Shown: piece after piece, positions 47,755 to 59,570 of the stretch
How positions within the stretch are numbered: position 1 is the stretch's first letter
How the letters are laid out: each line of letters starts with the position of its first letter
Source of the DNA: Hydractinia symbiolongicarpus
Lineage: Eukaryota; Cnidaria; Hydrozoa; Anthoathecata; Hydractiniidae
Length of the DNA: 60,000 nucleotides
Reading direction: 5' to 3'
Assembly: GCF_029227915.1 (NCBI RefSeq)
Contig: NC_079885.1
Span: forward strand, 17,807,001 to 17,867,000
Program-made: the position numbers and the translations under genes
Notes under the pieces: model-generated
What the model saw: only the letters and a program-made list of their open reading frames with translations
Database searches by the model: none
Told to the model about the DNA's origin: nothing

Positions 47755-50308
47755 GACTTCTCTCTCAACCAGTGAGACGACTTCTCTCTCAACCAGTGAG
47801 ACGACTTCTCTCTTTTAAGCAGTGAGACGACTTTTCTCTCAACCAGTGAGACGACTTTTCTCTCAACCAGTGAGACGACTTCTCTCTTTTAAGCAGTGAG
47901 ACGACTTTTCTCTTTTATGCAGTGAGACGACTTCTCTCTTTTAAGCAGTGAGACGACTTCTCTCTCAACCAGTGAGACGACTTTTCTCTTTTAAGCAGTG
48001 AGACGACTTCTCTCTTTTAAGCAGTGAGACGACTTTTCTCTTTTATGCAGTGAGACGACTTCTCTCTTTTAAGCAGTGAGACGACTTCTCTCTTTTAAGC
48101 AGTGAGACGACTTCTCTCTTTTAAGCAGTGAGACGACTTCTCTCTTTTAAGCAGTGAGACGACTTCTCTCTTTTAACCAGTGAGACGACTTTTCTCTTTT
48201 ATGCAGTGAGACGACTTCTCTCTTTTATGCAGTGAGACGACTTTTCTCTTTTAAGCAGTGAGACGACTTTTCTCTTTTAAGCAGTGAGACGACTTCTCTC
48301 TTTTAAGCAGTGAGACGACTTCTCTCTTTTAAGCAGTGAGACGACTTCTCTCTTTTAAGCAGTGAGACGACTTTTCTCTTTTAAGCAGTGAGACGACTTT
48401 TCTCTTTTAAGCAGTGAGACGACTTTTCTCTTTTAAGCAGTGAGACGACTTCTCTCTTTTAAGCAGTGAGACGACTTCTCTCTTTTAAGCAGTGAGACGA
48501 CTTCTCTCTTTTAAGCAGTGAGACGACTTCTCTCTTTTAAGCAGTGAGACGACTTCTCTCTTTTAAGCAGTGAGACGACTTCTCTCTTTTAAGCAGTGAG
48601 ACGACTTCTCTCTTTTAAGCAGTGAGACGACTTTTCTCTTTTAAGCAGTGAGACGACTTCTCTCTTTTAAGCAGTGAGACGACTTCTCTCTTTTAAGCAG
48701 TGAGACGACTTCTCTCTTTTAAGCAGTGAGACGACTTCTCTCTTTTAAGCAGTGAGACGACTTCTCTCTTTTAAGCAGTGAGACGACTTTTCTCTTTTAA
48801 GCAGTGAGACGACTTTTCTCTTTTAAGCAGTGAGACGACTTCTCTCTTTTAAGCAGTGAGACGACTTCTCTCTTTTAAGCAGTGAGACGACTTTTCTCTT
48901 TTAAGCAGTGAGACGACTTCTCTCTTTTAAGCAGTGAGACGACTTTTCTCTTTTAAGCAGTGAGACGACTTTTCTCTTTTAAGCAGTGAGACGACTTTTC
49001 TCTTTTAAGCAGTGAGACGACTTTTCTCTTTTAAGCAGTGAGACGACTTCTCTCTTTTAAGCAGTGAGACGACTTCTCTCTTTTAAGCAGTGAGACGACT
49101 TTTCTCTTTTAAGCAGTGAGACGACTTTTCTCTTTTAAGCAGTGAGACGACTTCTCTCTTTTAAGCAGTGAGACGACTTTTCTCTTTTAAGCAGTGAGAC
49201 GACTTTTCTCTTTTAAGCAGTGAGACGACTTCTCTCTTTTAAGCAGTGAGACGACTTTTCTCTTTTAAGCAGTGAGACGACTTTTCTCTTTTAAGCAGTG
49301 AGACGACTTTTCTCTTTTAAGCAGTGAGACGACTTCTCTCTTTTAAGCAGTGAGACGACTTCTCTCTTTTAAGCAGTGAGACGACTTCTCTCTTTTAAGC
49401 AGTGAGACGACTTCTCTCTTTTAAGCAGTGAGACGACTTTTCTCTTTTAAGCAGTGAGACGACTTCTCTCTTTTAAGCAGTGAGACGACTTCTCTCTTTT
49501 AAGCAGTGAGACGACTTTTCTCTTTTAAGCAGTGAGACGACTTCTCTCTTTTAAGCAGTGAGACGACTTCTCTCTTTTAAGCAGTGAGACGACTTTTCTC
49601 TTTTAAGCAGTGAGACGACTTCTCTCTTTTAAGCAGTGAGACGACTTCTCTCTTTTAAGCAGTGAGACGACTTCTCTCTTTTAAGCAGTGAGACGACTTC
49701 TCTCTTTTATGCAGTGAGACGACTTCTCTCTTTTAAGCAGTGAGACGACTTTTCTCTTTTAAGCAGTGAGACGACTTTTCTCTTTTAAGCAGTGAGACGA
49801 CTTCTCTCTTTTAAGCAGTGAGACGACTTCTCTCTTTTAAGCAGTGAGACGACTTCTCTCTTTTAAGCAGTGAGACGACTTCTCTCTTTTAAGCAGTGAG
49901 ACGACTTCTCTCTTTTAAGCAGTGAGACGACTTCTCTCTTTTAAGCAGTGAGACGACTTTTCTCTTTTAAGCAGTGAGACGACTTCTCTCTTTTAAGCAG
50001 TGAGACGACTTCTCTCTTTTAAGCAGTGAGACGACTTTTCTCTTTTAAGCAGTGAGACGACTTCTCTCTTTTAAGCAGTGAGACGACTTCTCTCTTTTAA
50101 GCAGTGAGACGACTTCTCTCTTTTAAGCAGTGAGACGACTTCTCTCTTTTATGCAGTGAGACGACTTCTCTCTTTTAAGCAGTGAGACGACTTTTCTCTT
50201 TTAAGCAGTGAGACGACTTCTCTCTTTTAACCAGTGAGACGACTTCTCTCTCATGCAGTGAGACGACTTCTCTCTCAAGAAGTAAGACCACTTCTGTCTG
50301 AGTGAGAC
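47755..50308. repeat. 26-bp minisatellite, about 98 units (2.55 kb)
   Basis: Tandem units consist of a CT-rich half (CTTCTCTCTTTT or CTTTTCTCTTTT) and the core AAGCAGTGAGACGA. The main variation is C/T at position 4, with occasional ATGCAG or ACCAG forms. A 24-bp type with CTCTCAACCAG is concentrated at the left edge, and degenerate units end the right edge, while the centre is highly uniform. That pattern fits expansion from the centre. No spacers and no coding frame. Confidence 0.95.
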
Positions 50309-50615
50309 ACATATGTTCTGTTAACGAAGGTAATAAGTTCTGCCTCAAATTGATGAGGTTTGGTTTTCTTTTATTTAGCGCGTAACCTTTCTCTACAAGT
50401 ACTTTTCATAGACGGGATTTCATAGACGAAAATCTGACATCACTTTGTGACTTTCAATCAGTCTGGTTTTAAACAAAATTCGTAATGTTAATTTCGTTAT
50501 TATTTTTTCACCATATGCTTATTATGCTCGTAACTAAGAAAATTTAAGAATAATTGTTCATGGAACAAACAATAATATTCCGGCCAGCAAATTACACACT
50601 TGTAATCATGTAACA

Positions 50616-50771
50616 CTAGTCGTTAGCCCGTGGAAAAATCCACGGGTTCGCCCGTCCTTTTTATACCGCATTGCGTGCGTCTCGCTATCTGCACAGCTAA
50701 GCTACCATTTTGCGTGACAGACAGACAGACGGACGGACGGACGGACAGTCGTATACGGGTATTATAAGAGA
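50616..50771 (-). mobile_element. Short Helitron-like element (copy C)
   Basis: Read on the minus strand it starts TCTCTTATAATACCCGTATA after an A and has a (GTCC)n-like stretch, then CACGCAAAATGGTAGCTTAG. It ends with the hairpin CCCGTGGA-TTTT-TCCACGGG, GCTAACGA and CTAG, followed by T. It is the best-preserved of the three copies. Confidence 0.6.
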
Positions 50772-51454
50772 TATTATATTATAAAATTTAATTTAAAATC
50801 TATAAGCATATCTGAAATTTTCCCATTAAATTTAAAACCTATTCCAAGAATTTTTTTCATTGAATTGTCAGTTATCACTTTGCCAAGTGACGCAACTAAG
50901 TTGGAAAATCTGACAGTCATAACTTTTTGTAGCACGCAAGATCTCGTCCACGAACCTTCTTTAAAACCGTCTGAGCAAGACCCGTAGGTACTTTCATTTT
51001 AAAGCTAACAAAAGTTTTTCAGATGTTCTTAAAAATATCATATTTAGTAACAGCAAGCGTGTGGGGATTAACCGACAAGTAGCGAAGGTGTTTTTATGTT
51101 GTTTCGTGCGAACGAATTTTGGTTGGAAATTTGAGCACGTTCTGAATCGGTGTAAAATGGAAACTTTAAAACAGGATCAACCTTCGTAAACAGTAAAAAG
51201 AGCGAGGAAAGTACTAGTAGGAAAAACAGATAATGTTCTCCCTCCCACAAAACTTTTGATGTTGTTCGTTGTGAGACGCTAGGTAAAACTGTTGACGTCA
51301 CTCAACAAGTGTAACAACATGGTGATAAGAGAATCTATTTGAAATCTAGAGAGTAGAAAGAACATTCAACTACATTTTTACATATTCTTGTCAAAAGTTA
51401 GCCTAGTTAACTAAGCTTTCTTCTTCGAGTTGATAAAATGAGTTTCTCTCAAAC
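50772..51454. other. Intergenic, no gene seen
   Basis: A 77-codon minus frame (51068-51301) has one hydrophobic stretch but no family motif and is not called. Confidence 0.35.
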
Positions 51455-51496
51455 CTTGGAGGAAAGAATACGGAGATCCGTATTCTTTCCTCCAAG
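51455..51496. repeat. Perfect 20-bp-arm palindrome
   Basis: CTTGGAGGAAAGAATACGGA, a GA spacer, and its exact reverse complement. One arm also occurs at 18738-18757. This may be two abutting terminal repeats of a miniature element or the footprint of one. Confidence 0.8.
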
Positions 51497-51760
51497 CTCA
51501 AACTAAACCTTAGACGCGAACGAATTACTCAGCGGAAACCCCGAGTTTAAATCGAACAATGTGACTAATCGCTTCAGAGGATATTTTAATTTATCTGTGA
51601 GTTGCTTACCAATCTTGGCCAAATCTTACTTTGGTAAAAACCACTCGCTGGAATATTTGGGATGAAAGGGGCTTTCCCCGATAATAATCACGTGAGCAGA
51701 GAACAATAGAATTAGCCAATCAAAAGGCGCGGCCAGATTTTGGCCGTAGAAAAATCGTTT

Positions 51761-51831
51761 GAGACCCAGCGTAAATTTTCCCACCTTAACTACACCGATT
51801 TCCCGGTGTAAAAAAAATTACGCTGGGTCTC
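51761..51831. repeat. Compound hairpin, possible MITE end
   Basis: GAGACCCAGCGTAA and TTACGCTGGGTCTC are perfect 14-base inverted arms. A second inner stem, TACACCG/CGGTGTA, lies inside. Confidence 0.65.
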
Positions 51832-52442
51832 CTGGCTAGTCAAAAAGTGTATTTTTAGAAAAGTGCCCTTAAATGACATGCAATGCAATGACGGGATTTT
51901 GTGGCGGAGTAATGTCCCCCTTTAAGGTAAATATTGAAAAATAGAGAAAAGTGCTTAAAAGCCATTAGAGTTCATTTTGGAGGGTTTTAAACCAAGCTTT
52001 TTTCGGCGTGCAACCATGGGCATTTAGTAGCACCTCCACTTAGATCACCGTTCCGCTACCGTTCATAATTTTTAATGAAAGTACGCGTACATTTACAAAA
52101 AAAATCCAACTACTATAGTGAGAAAACAGCAACAATTTTAATAGCCATATTTAATGAACTAAACTATTATTCTTTTTTTTTTTCTGTTTCTTTCTTCTTT
52201 TTATATAGTTACTTTGTTTGTAAATGTAAGTTGCGTCTTATTTACCGCTCTTAAAAGAATTATGTACAAATATTAAATACATGTGTTAGCGAATATAACT
52301 AATTTTCAAGTGATAACGAAAATTGCTTTTTTCTTGAAAAAACTACAAACCGCGAAACATTGTTTTAATGATATTAATTTGTAAAAATTAACATATTACT
52401 GTGAAAATAAGTTTACCGCCAAATTTTTCAGATGTGATTTTC
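51832..52442. other. Intergenic, no gene seen
   Basis: AT-rich; no supported feature. Confidence 0.35.

Positions 52443-52538
<96 letters not shown>
52443..52538. repeat. (TTA)n microsatellite, about 32 units
   Basis: Uninterrupted TTA/ATT repeats. The polyisoleucine frame on the minus strand is an artefact. Confidence 0.95.
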
Positions 52539-53728
52539 GGATGTTCCTATTTGAAAACAGGATAGCCTGACATCCTATGTATAACGACAACCGGCAGGCG
52601 TTGGATCAATTATATTATTGTTGTTGCGCGAAATTTATATTATTGAGATTAGATCCAATAAAAAAAATTATTATTTTATTCCAAACAATATTGATTTCCT
52701 CTAACTTAAAAATAGTGATAATAATTGATTCAATAATTATTATTGGTAATACGTTGATCCAATTATTTTTTCCAACCGCGGAAACAAATTGCCGTTTGAC
52801 GATATCGGATAGCCTGCCATCTCTAATTTTTTTCACATATGGCAAGAGAAAATGTTTACTGTATTGGGTATCAGCAGTTTTGCGCCGGAATCGTGGAAAA
52901 GTCTTTTGCAAGTCAATAGACAGGGAAAGTCTTTGTTAGCCCCTTGATTATTGTTTTCTTGCGCTTTAGGTCATAACTATGAAACCTATGTTTTTATAAA
53001 ATTACCGATCAATTATATCTTGTGTATTTTTTAATGCAACGATGCGTTTCCTTTTTATTAGGACGCTGACCCACCCCTGTGTAAAAACCCGCATGAATTT
53101 GCCCTTCACATATATATCCCTGCATTTTATGCTTGCTTGTCCGCCTGTCATCATGAACAAAGAAATTACTGATCGGATAGTCTAAAATAACGCAGTGGTG
53201 CAACCGTTTCTAACACAGATAGACAACGTATATTATTGTTATAGAGAGGATTTCGGTTTGGCGATTAATGATTTTCCATTTTACTAAGGCCCAGTATAAA
53301 CGACTTATTTTCAAGTTAAGGAGAGAAAATGTTCCCAAGTACTACAGGAACGAGAAACCGTTCGAAATATTCTGTTCAATTATGAAGACTTTAATTGACA
53401 AGATACTTATCCTATTTGGTATGGAAAGTCGCCGCGCCGGAATTATTTACATCAGTAAAATGCTCGGATTAAGTGAAGTCGACTTAAAGTCTAGACCTTC
53501 TCTTGCAACATGATAATGCAAATATGTTGAAGAACACAAAATAAGCAATTTAAAAACAGTACAACGAATTAAAAACATAATGTGTTTAAAAGGGGAAAGG
53601 GGGCGGAGTGGGGCAAGATACTCTAACTACATAAAATGGCACCTAAGCTGTGCACGAAAACTCAACTACATACCCGAATAATATCAAGGAAGATATCGCG
53701 CCCTAACACAGTGCTTATTTGAATATAA
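52539..53728. other. Repeat-derived intergenic DNA
   Basis: GGATAGCCTGACATCC (about 52559), TCGGATAGCCTGCCATCTC (about 52805) and GATCGGATAGTCT (about 53171) resemble the core of the 89-bp satellite at the window end. An 81-codon frame at 53268-53513 has no recognisable motif and is not called. Confidence 0.4.
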
Positions 53729-53855
53729 TCTCTATCATAATTAATACCCGTATACGTCTGTTTGTCACGTAAAATGATAACCATAGTAGCGAAACATGAA
53801 TTGCGGTAAATAAAGGGCATGCGAACCGTGGATTTTTCCACGGGTCACCGATTAG
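53729..53855 (+). mobile_element. Short Helitron-like element (copy B)
   Basis: Begins TCTCTATCATAATTAATACC after an A and contains CGTATACGTCTG and CACGTAAAATGATAACC. It ends with hairpin CCGTGGA-TTTT-TCCACGG and terminus TTAG before T. Confidence 0.55.
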
Positions 53856-54572
53856 TATTTTCTAAATAACAATGGATCTTTAAAAACATATATCTTATCA
53901 AAATATGCAGACTGACGTCAGCAAAAGTTATTGCTGACAGTCATAATTTGAAGCATTAGTTTTAATTGTCTCGTCATAGATCACGTTTTATTGCTTCTAA
54001 CCCAAGACAAGGTAAGTTATGGGGGTAGGGCAGTTTTGGCTCTCTCCTCCCTCCTCCCCTTCCCTGACACCCTATACTTCGGCATGCATAGGGTAAAAAT
54101 ACACTGCTGCCTGAGGAGGAGAGGATGAAATGACTTTTTGGAGTAGAAAAAACCTGTACGAACATACTTTGGAGAACAAAAAAAAATCATTTTGCTGGCC
54201 ACAGCACTGACATAATTATTAGTGTACAATGACGAAATTTACATTTTCACCGGAGGAGATTAATATAAAAGAGTTAGTCATTGGGAATTTTTAACCATGG
54301 GCTTCTTAGCTTTGCTGGATGTGAGCAAGCTGTTACTGTTTGTAGTTGCTAGCATTACATTTTCTTATCGATAATCGACATTCGTTGTTGGAATTTTATT
54401 TCACAGTTTTCATCAAAAAGGTGAAGAGCTAAATTATATTAAAAGTGAAGAAGTTTTAAAACGATGTTAAAATAGCGGAAGGTATAACTAAACATTGAAA
54501 TTTTAGGGAAATTCCTTTGAATCAATAAGATTGACGCAGTATCAAGTATCAAATAGCATTATCAAAAACAAA
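53856..54572. other. Intergenic, no gene seen
   Basis: Contains a small inverted repeat, ACCCTATACTTCGGCATGCA near 54068, with an inverted TATAGGG-like partner. No coding features. Confidence 0.35.
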
Positions 54573-56990
54573 CTATAAGCATAAATAAACTATAAAGCTA
54601 TATGTATTATGAAATTCACCCTTTTTTTCTTTGTAGATTTTTCTCTCGTAATTTATTCGAGTGCGCAACTGAACGAAGGTGTACTTCTCGAACAACCCAC
54701 ATGATTCTAGATGAGTCCTCACTCTGTTTTCATCTAAGCTTCCACCTTCAATTAGTTCTTTTCCATGCATTAAAATTAATTTTAAATCATGTTTCGGAAA
54801 CAGTGATTTTCGCTTCATGGCACATGGTGGTGTTTTTCGGTACGCAACTTGTCATAAACCTGTCTAGGTGACGCAGTTAGAGTTGGTACAGCTGCGCATT
54901 TTTGTTTTACCTCCGACGAACTCCCATCATTATTGACAGGAAACACCTCTTTCAGCTCTTTAATCTCTTGTTCTGACCACACTTTTCTTTTGCTTTCTTG
55001 TCTAGCTGCTTCGTTTGACTTGTCAGCTTGGAAAAGTTCTTTAACTGCTGTTGACCCAACCAAGGAAGACTTCTCCATATTTCTTAGGAAATAGTGTTCC
55101 TCTGCTGTCCTCATGCTGTGTGTCATCAACGTGGCGGCATCTTTTAAATTACAGCTTTCCGATTCTCTTAATGCTGTGCTAACAGACTTCCGAATTATAT
55201 TTGCTGAAAGATTTTTTGGAGGACATTTATCATTAAAATTACCAACTCTGTCCCACTGAAGATGAAGACGTTTACTAATGTCCTCAGGTGACACTTTCTT
55301 TCCTGACCAACTTAAAAATACATACTCGCATTTTGGTAAAGTTTGTGGTCTGGCAAATTTCACGTATGTTGTCAAAAAATCAAATTCTTCTTCATTAAGG
55401 ATAATTTTAGCTGGGCCATAGGTGTCAAGTGTTTTATGGTCCCAAACATTTATTACACATTTTCCATCAAGCTTCGCTGCCCTATAATATTCATTCATTG
55501 TGAGGTTGGCCGTCACACCAGATCTCTGTGCAATTGATAAATGAATCACAGCATATAAATAATCTCTTCGGCGCAATACTCCGTCTGAGTTAGATTATAT
55601 CCTGTCTTCCTTTAAAAGTTTTAGTATGGCTTCACCCTTTTTTGCTCCCTTGTTACTGTTAAGGTATCTTCCTACTTGCTCCTGATCAATGAGCATTTCT
55701 CGGTCGTCTGTCATCTGCTCAAATTTTACCAATTTCTCTTGCACTTTAAAAATTTTTCTCCACTACCGCAATTTTGAAATAAACGTTGTAATGTCTTGAT
55801 GACTGCTGTTCATTACTTCTTTTTCCTCAGCGATAAAAAATTCGCAAAAGTCTATTAGACTATATAAATACTTTTTGATACTGGTTGTTTTTTTCCGTTT
55901 CTTGACAGTGCTTTGTAATGTATTTATCCCGAAAATCATTACCTCCATTTCTGAAAACAACGCTTAGGTCATCCTTTACTTCTATAACACGGAATATACG
56001 TCGTATTTCATTCGCAGTCAGGTAAACTGCCCTACGTTTTCTCTGTCTATCAGGGCCGATCCTATAGCATATGAAGTCTGTAACCAAAGTTTCCACGTTA
56101 CTAGCAAGGTTATATATTACAGATTCGTTCTTTTCATCAACAAGCTCAAATTCACTTTCCTCACTTTCACTTTCCTTACCAAAAGAACTAGATTCGTTTC
56201 TGGTGTTGCATGCAGTGTTTTCAACAACGATCATTATTCACTGGAATCTGAACAGATTGCACGAAGCATTCCTCTACGTCATTTTCGTTCGCCTTTTGTT
56301 GTAACTGTTTAATAGGTGCAGTTGAAGTTGATACAGTGCTTTCCAATGTTCTATTTAAAAATACTTCCGAGAAAGACTTTCTTGGAGATTCGGAAACATT
56401 GCCTTGTATAAAAGGGGCGTCTACCTTGGGTGCCTGTTTCAGCAAATGATAATATAAAGGACCTTTTGGGATATTGTGTTGTTTCATGACGTGATCAGGT
56501 AGGTTTGTCCTCACCATCATGCAATTTTTAACAGAACACATTCTCTTGCGATGATAGTTCGGAGTTTTTTTATCAATTTTACTTAACTTTTCGTTGCCTG
56601 TTTTTGGTGTGCTACTAAAAAACTGACTAGAGGCTGGTGCAGCACTTTCCCAGCTCCACTTATGCTTTTGCCTTAAATGTCTTGTGATGTAAGTCTGTTC
56701 AACATCACACACAGGGCATTTAAACTTTCGATTGGTCCTTCTTCACTACCTGTTTTATTCTGTTCTCTCTTTTTTCTTCTTTTGACCCAAGCAGCAGCTC
56801 AATATTGTTATGAGTATAAGATTTACTTGAATCGTCATAAACCTTGGTATTACAAAAAACGATTTGAGAATTCTTCTTAGTGGTATCTTCGTTAGAGTTT
56901 CTAGCCTGCAATTTTCCTTTCTTTGAATCAGTAACTGCAAAGTCGACCTAGATATTGATGACATTATTATTTTAAGACTTGTCAAGCACC
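54573..56990 (-). pseudogene. Broken zinc-finger/tyrosine-recombinase/Myb-like element ORF
   Basis: In order on the minus strand: a lysine-rich lead-in (VDFAVTDSKKGKLQ); two Cys/His zinc-finger-like units (KFKCPVCDVEQTYITRHLRQ and RKRMCSVKNCMMVRTNLPDH); an acidic linker; a helical core-binding region; and a tyrosine-recombinase catalytic domain with AQRSGV (Arg), NIIRKSV (Arg), LMTHSMR (His) and EEHYFL (Tyr). Two Myb/SANT-like modules follow (KVWSEQEIKELKEVF and LFPKHDLKLILMHG). Frameshifts near 56730, 56225, 55915 and 54820, and in-frame stops at 55763-55765 and 55595-55597, break it, though the four catalytic residues survive. Relatives of this architecture, Crypton-like in the recombinase, occur as repeats in invertebrates. 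It lies about 500 bases downstream of the SET gene on the same strand, so both may belong to one element. Confidence 0.75.
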
Positions 56991-57500
56991 CATACCAACG
57001 TCTTTAATAAGCGACTATAGGAAAGGCGCAATCTTCAATAAGCGTCATAATTTTCTGAGTACACATTTTTTTCGCTCCTGACCATTATGATTCGATTGGA
57101 TTGACTTACAAGTGAATTTTTGGTTACCGTAATGCTTCGAATATATTGTCCTCTTCCCTCGAATGGACGCTCTCCTTTTCAGTCATTTTTCAAATAAACG
57201 CCCCCTCTACTAGACACCCCCTCTAAAATAAGCCCCTCCCTCATAAGGGGGCGTTTACTCGAGACGATAGTAAAAGTATATGAAAAAATCAATAACTGTT
57301 ATCGTTTTGGTATTTTATTTGAAATGAAATTTTTATTGGTTCTATTATAATATAAAAATTTCATAAATACAACTAAATACAATCTCTCATATTTGATACA
57401 TCGGTAAAATAAGGAAATTTTCTATAAATAACAGCTGCTGCATCCCGTTTCAATATGGAACCAAAGCGTGTGGGAGAATGGAAAAATGATATTAAGCAAA
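56991..57500. other. Spacer between SET gene and recombinase remnant
   Basis: Holds a GC-rich repeat-like patch at about 57160-57260 (CGCCCCCTCTACTAGACACC and an inverted GGGGGCGTTTA). No exon linking the two reading frames could be supported, although a GTTAAG donor at the end of the SET frame and a TAG acceptor near 56951 leave a fusion possible. Confidence 0.4.
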
Positions 57501-59454
57501 TTAACTTAACAAAATTGAACAAGCTAGGTCTTGAAGGTGGAGGGAGAAAATGCGTAGATGAAAATTGGACGCAGTAGCCGCTTTTTGTTTTTTTAATTTT
57601 TCTTGAACTTCTAAACTGAGCTTCAAAGGCTTTAAATAATTAGAACTTTTCCGCCATGGTAAATACTTTCCTTTATCACCGTAATCGTATCGAAGCTCTT
57701 CGTTTACGTCGATATCTTTACTTGCGACTAAGCATATCTGTGGCATTTCACCATCATGCTTTATTACCATTCGACAGTTCGAAAAACATTGCGGTGAGTC
57801 GTTGACGTATCTTGCCATGCAGTTAGAATTTGTTGCATTGACGCAAAGTTTATTATTTTTGTCAGAGAAATAAAAAAGGTATCTGGATGAAATATTTTCT
57901 CCGTACTCTTTTGCGAGATCATCTGCTTCCGTCGCACTAACTAAACTTCCTTTGTAGCTGAGCAAAGCATCTCCGTTTTTGAACCACTTTGTTGCAAAGA
58001 CACCATAGCCTGATAAAAAGAATTAAAAAATTAGTAAACAGCTTCTATACCAGATCAATAGATATAATCTTGCGTATCATAATTCCTCAATTTTGTAGAT
58101 ATTTGCTAAAAATAATAAACTTAATCGACTGCCTGAAGTTGATCCGTCACCAGTCGGTTAGGGCGCAATATTTTCCTCGATATCATTCCGATTTTTTCGT
58201 ATGGTGTGGAATTTTCGTGCCATTTTATCTATTGTTTTCGCGGTCAAAACAACGGTACTCTTTGGATTAGAGAAGTCATTTTCACTCACTCAGCATGAAT
58301 GTTTGAGATAAATATTTCCATCAGTTGCTACCTAGGGACGATTTCTCGTCGATGATGATTAGTTGTTATCGGCGAAAGTAACACAGTTGGGCAAGTTCAT
58401 GCGTGTCGGTTGCTATTGATTGACATATTAACTCATTCTATTTAAACAAAGGCGGTCGCATATAGTTACTAGTACCGTGACACCGTATTAGTAACTATAT
58501 TAATACTTTTGATATTTATATTTAGCGCCATAATTGAGCCTTTTATTAGAGCGCGATTTTGTTAAAAAAATTAAAAATTCATGCGCCTTTTTAATAAGAT
58601 ATAGCGTTTATTTAGTGCATTGTTTGCTTGGCTGAAAATTAAAAAAAATCCACAAAATCCTTAACGTCCTTGGCGTGAATAAGAGATAAAAAAATAAGGC
58701 TTAATTATAGAACTCCAACGACGAAAATCATTGTTATATCAAAACATTCGAAACAGATACACGGGTCTTTTAAAGAATGGGCGTGGCATACCACCGACTG
58801 GAAAGTTTTTAAACTTTTTTGGGTCGGCTACTAATTGTTACTAAGTTAAAGTATGTCCGAAGGTCATTTCCCCCTCCTTTCCCTCTTCCCATCTCCTGCC
58901 TGACCTGAATAATGTTAAAGAAAAAATCAAATATTAAATACTCACCGATTACTGTGTCGATTTGATGCAAAGTAAATCTGTGGCCATCTTCAAGGGCTTC
59001 CTCCCAATCGCGTACTAAAAATCGATTATCCTGCATGAACATGAATTATTATGTTTTTTACTTTTCCATATAAAGTCTAGAACATTTTCAACATACCTTC
59101 GGTATTTTATATTCCTTTTATTTTCAAGGTTACCTCTGTGTAATGTTACAGACTTTAAAAACTGGATGATGACACAATGGTTACTTAGATGTATATAATT
59201 TTATTACCTTTTTCCAACTAGGAGGTTTTGAGGTAAACAACCAAAGATCATATTAAAATACCTCGTGTATCAATGTAATGTGCAGTAAAAGTATATAATA
59301 GTAACTCTTGGAGCAACATATATTATGGGAGTAAATTCCTACACACGGGTGAGAACGCAGTGACTTTGGGTTGGTAATTATTTGCATAATTAGAATGTAA
59401 GATATTATAACTTACACGGTTTCTGAGTGTATATGCTTTCTTTTCAGTATCCAT
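57501..59454 (-). CDS. KMT5A-like SET-domain protein (three exons)
   Basis: Exons on the minus strand are 59454-59416, 59030-58946 and 58009-57501, in phase, 210 residues. Residues 1-41 are a short leader (MDTEKKAYTLRNR, DWEEALEDGHRF). The SET domain spans about 42-165: YGVFATKWFKNGDALLSYKG, then CVNATNSNCMARYVNDSP, then ICLVASKDIDVNEELRYDYG followed by LPWRK. KMT5A enzymes monomethylate histone H4 Lys20 using S-adenosylmethionine. Here the NHS motif is NDS, while the catalytic-region YDYG is kept. NDSP plus LPWR is, as I recall, typical of the many transposon-associated KMT5A-like copies rather than of true KMT5A. Activity is uncertain. The frame is intact whereas its downstream recombinase partner is broken. 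It is also possible that the protein continues by splicing into the zinc-finger region. Confidence 0.8.
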
Positions 59455-59570
59455 TGTGTTCGTTTACAAAGTCAAGGTGCTAAAAGAAGAAGATGCAGAG
59501 TAATTATTTGGGTTGACAGGTTAATCCGTTGAACTTTCCATATCCTGAGATTTTTTCGCGGATTGTTGTT

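Noticed and set aside
47755-50308. CRISPR-like appearance of the regular 26-bp repeats
   Set aside because: Units are directly adjacent with no unique spacers, and the context is an animal genome.
52396-52590. Polyisoleucine frame
   Set aside because: Translation of the (TTA)n microsatellite.
53268-53513. 81-codon plus-strand frame
   Set aside because: No recognised domain or splice support; may be transposon-derived noise.
55595-55765. Reading the in-frame stops in the recombinase as introns
   Set aside because: No GT/AG pair brackets either stop in phase, and further frameshifts elsewhere favour decay.
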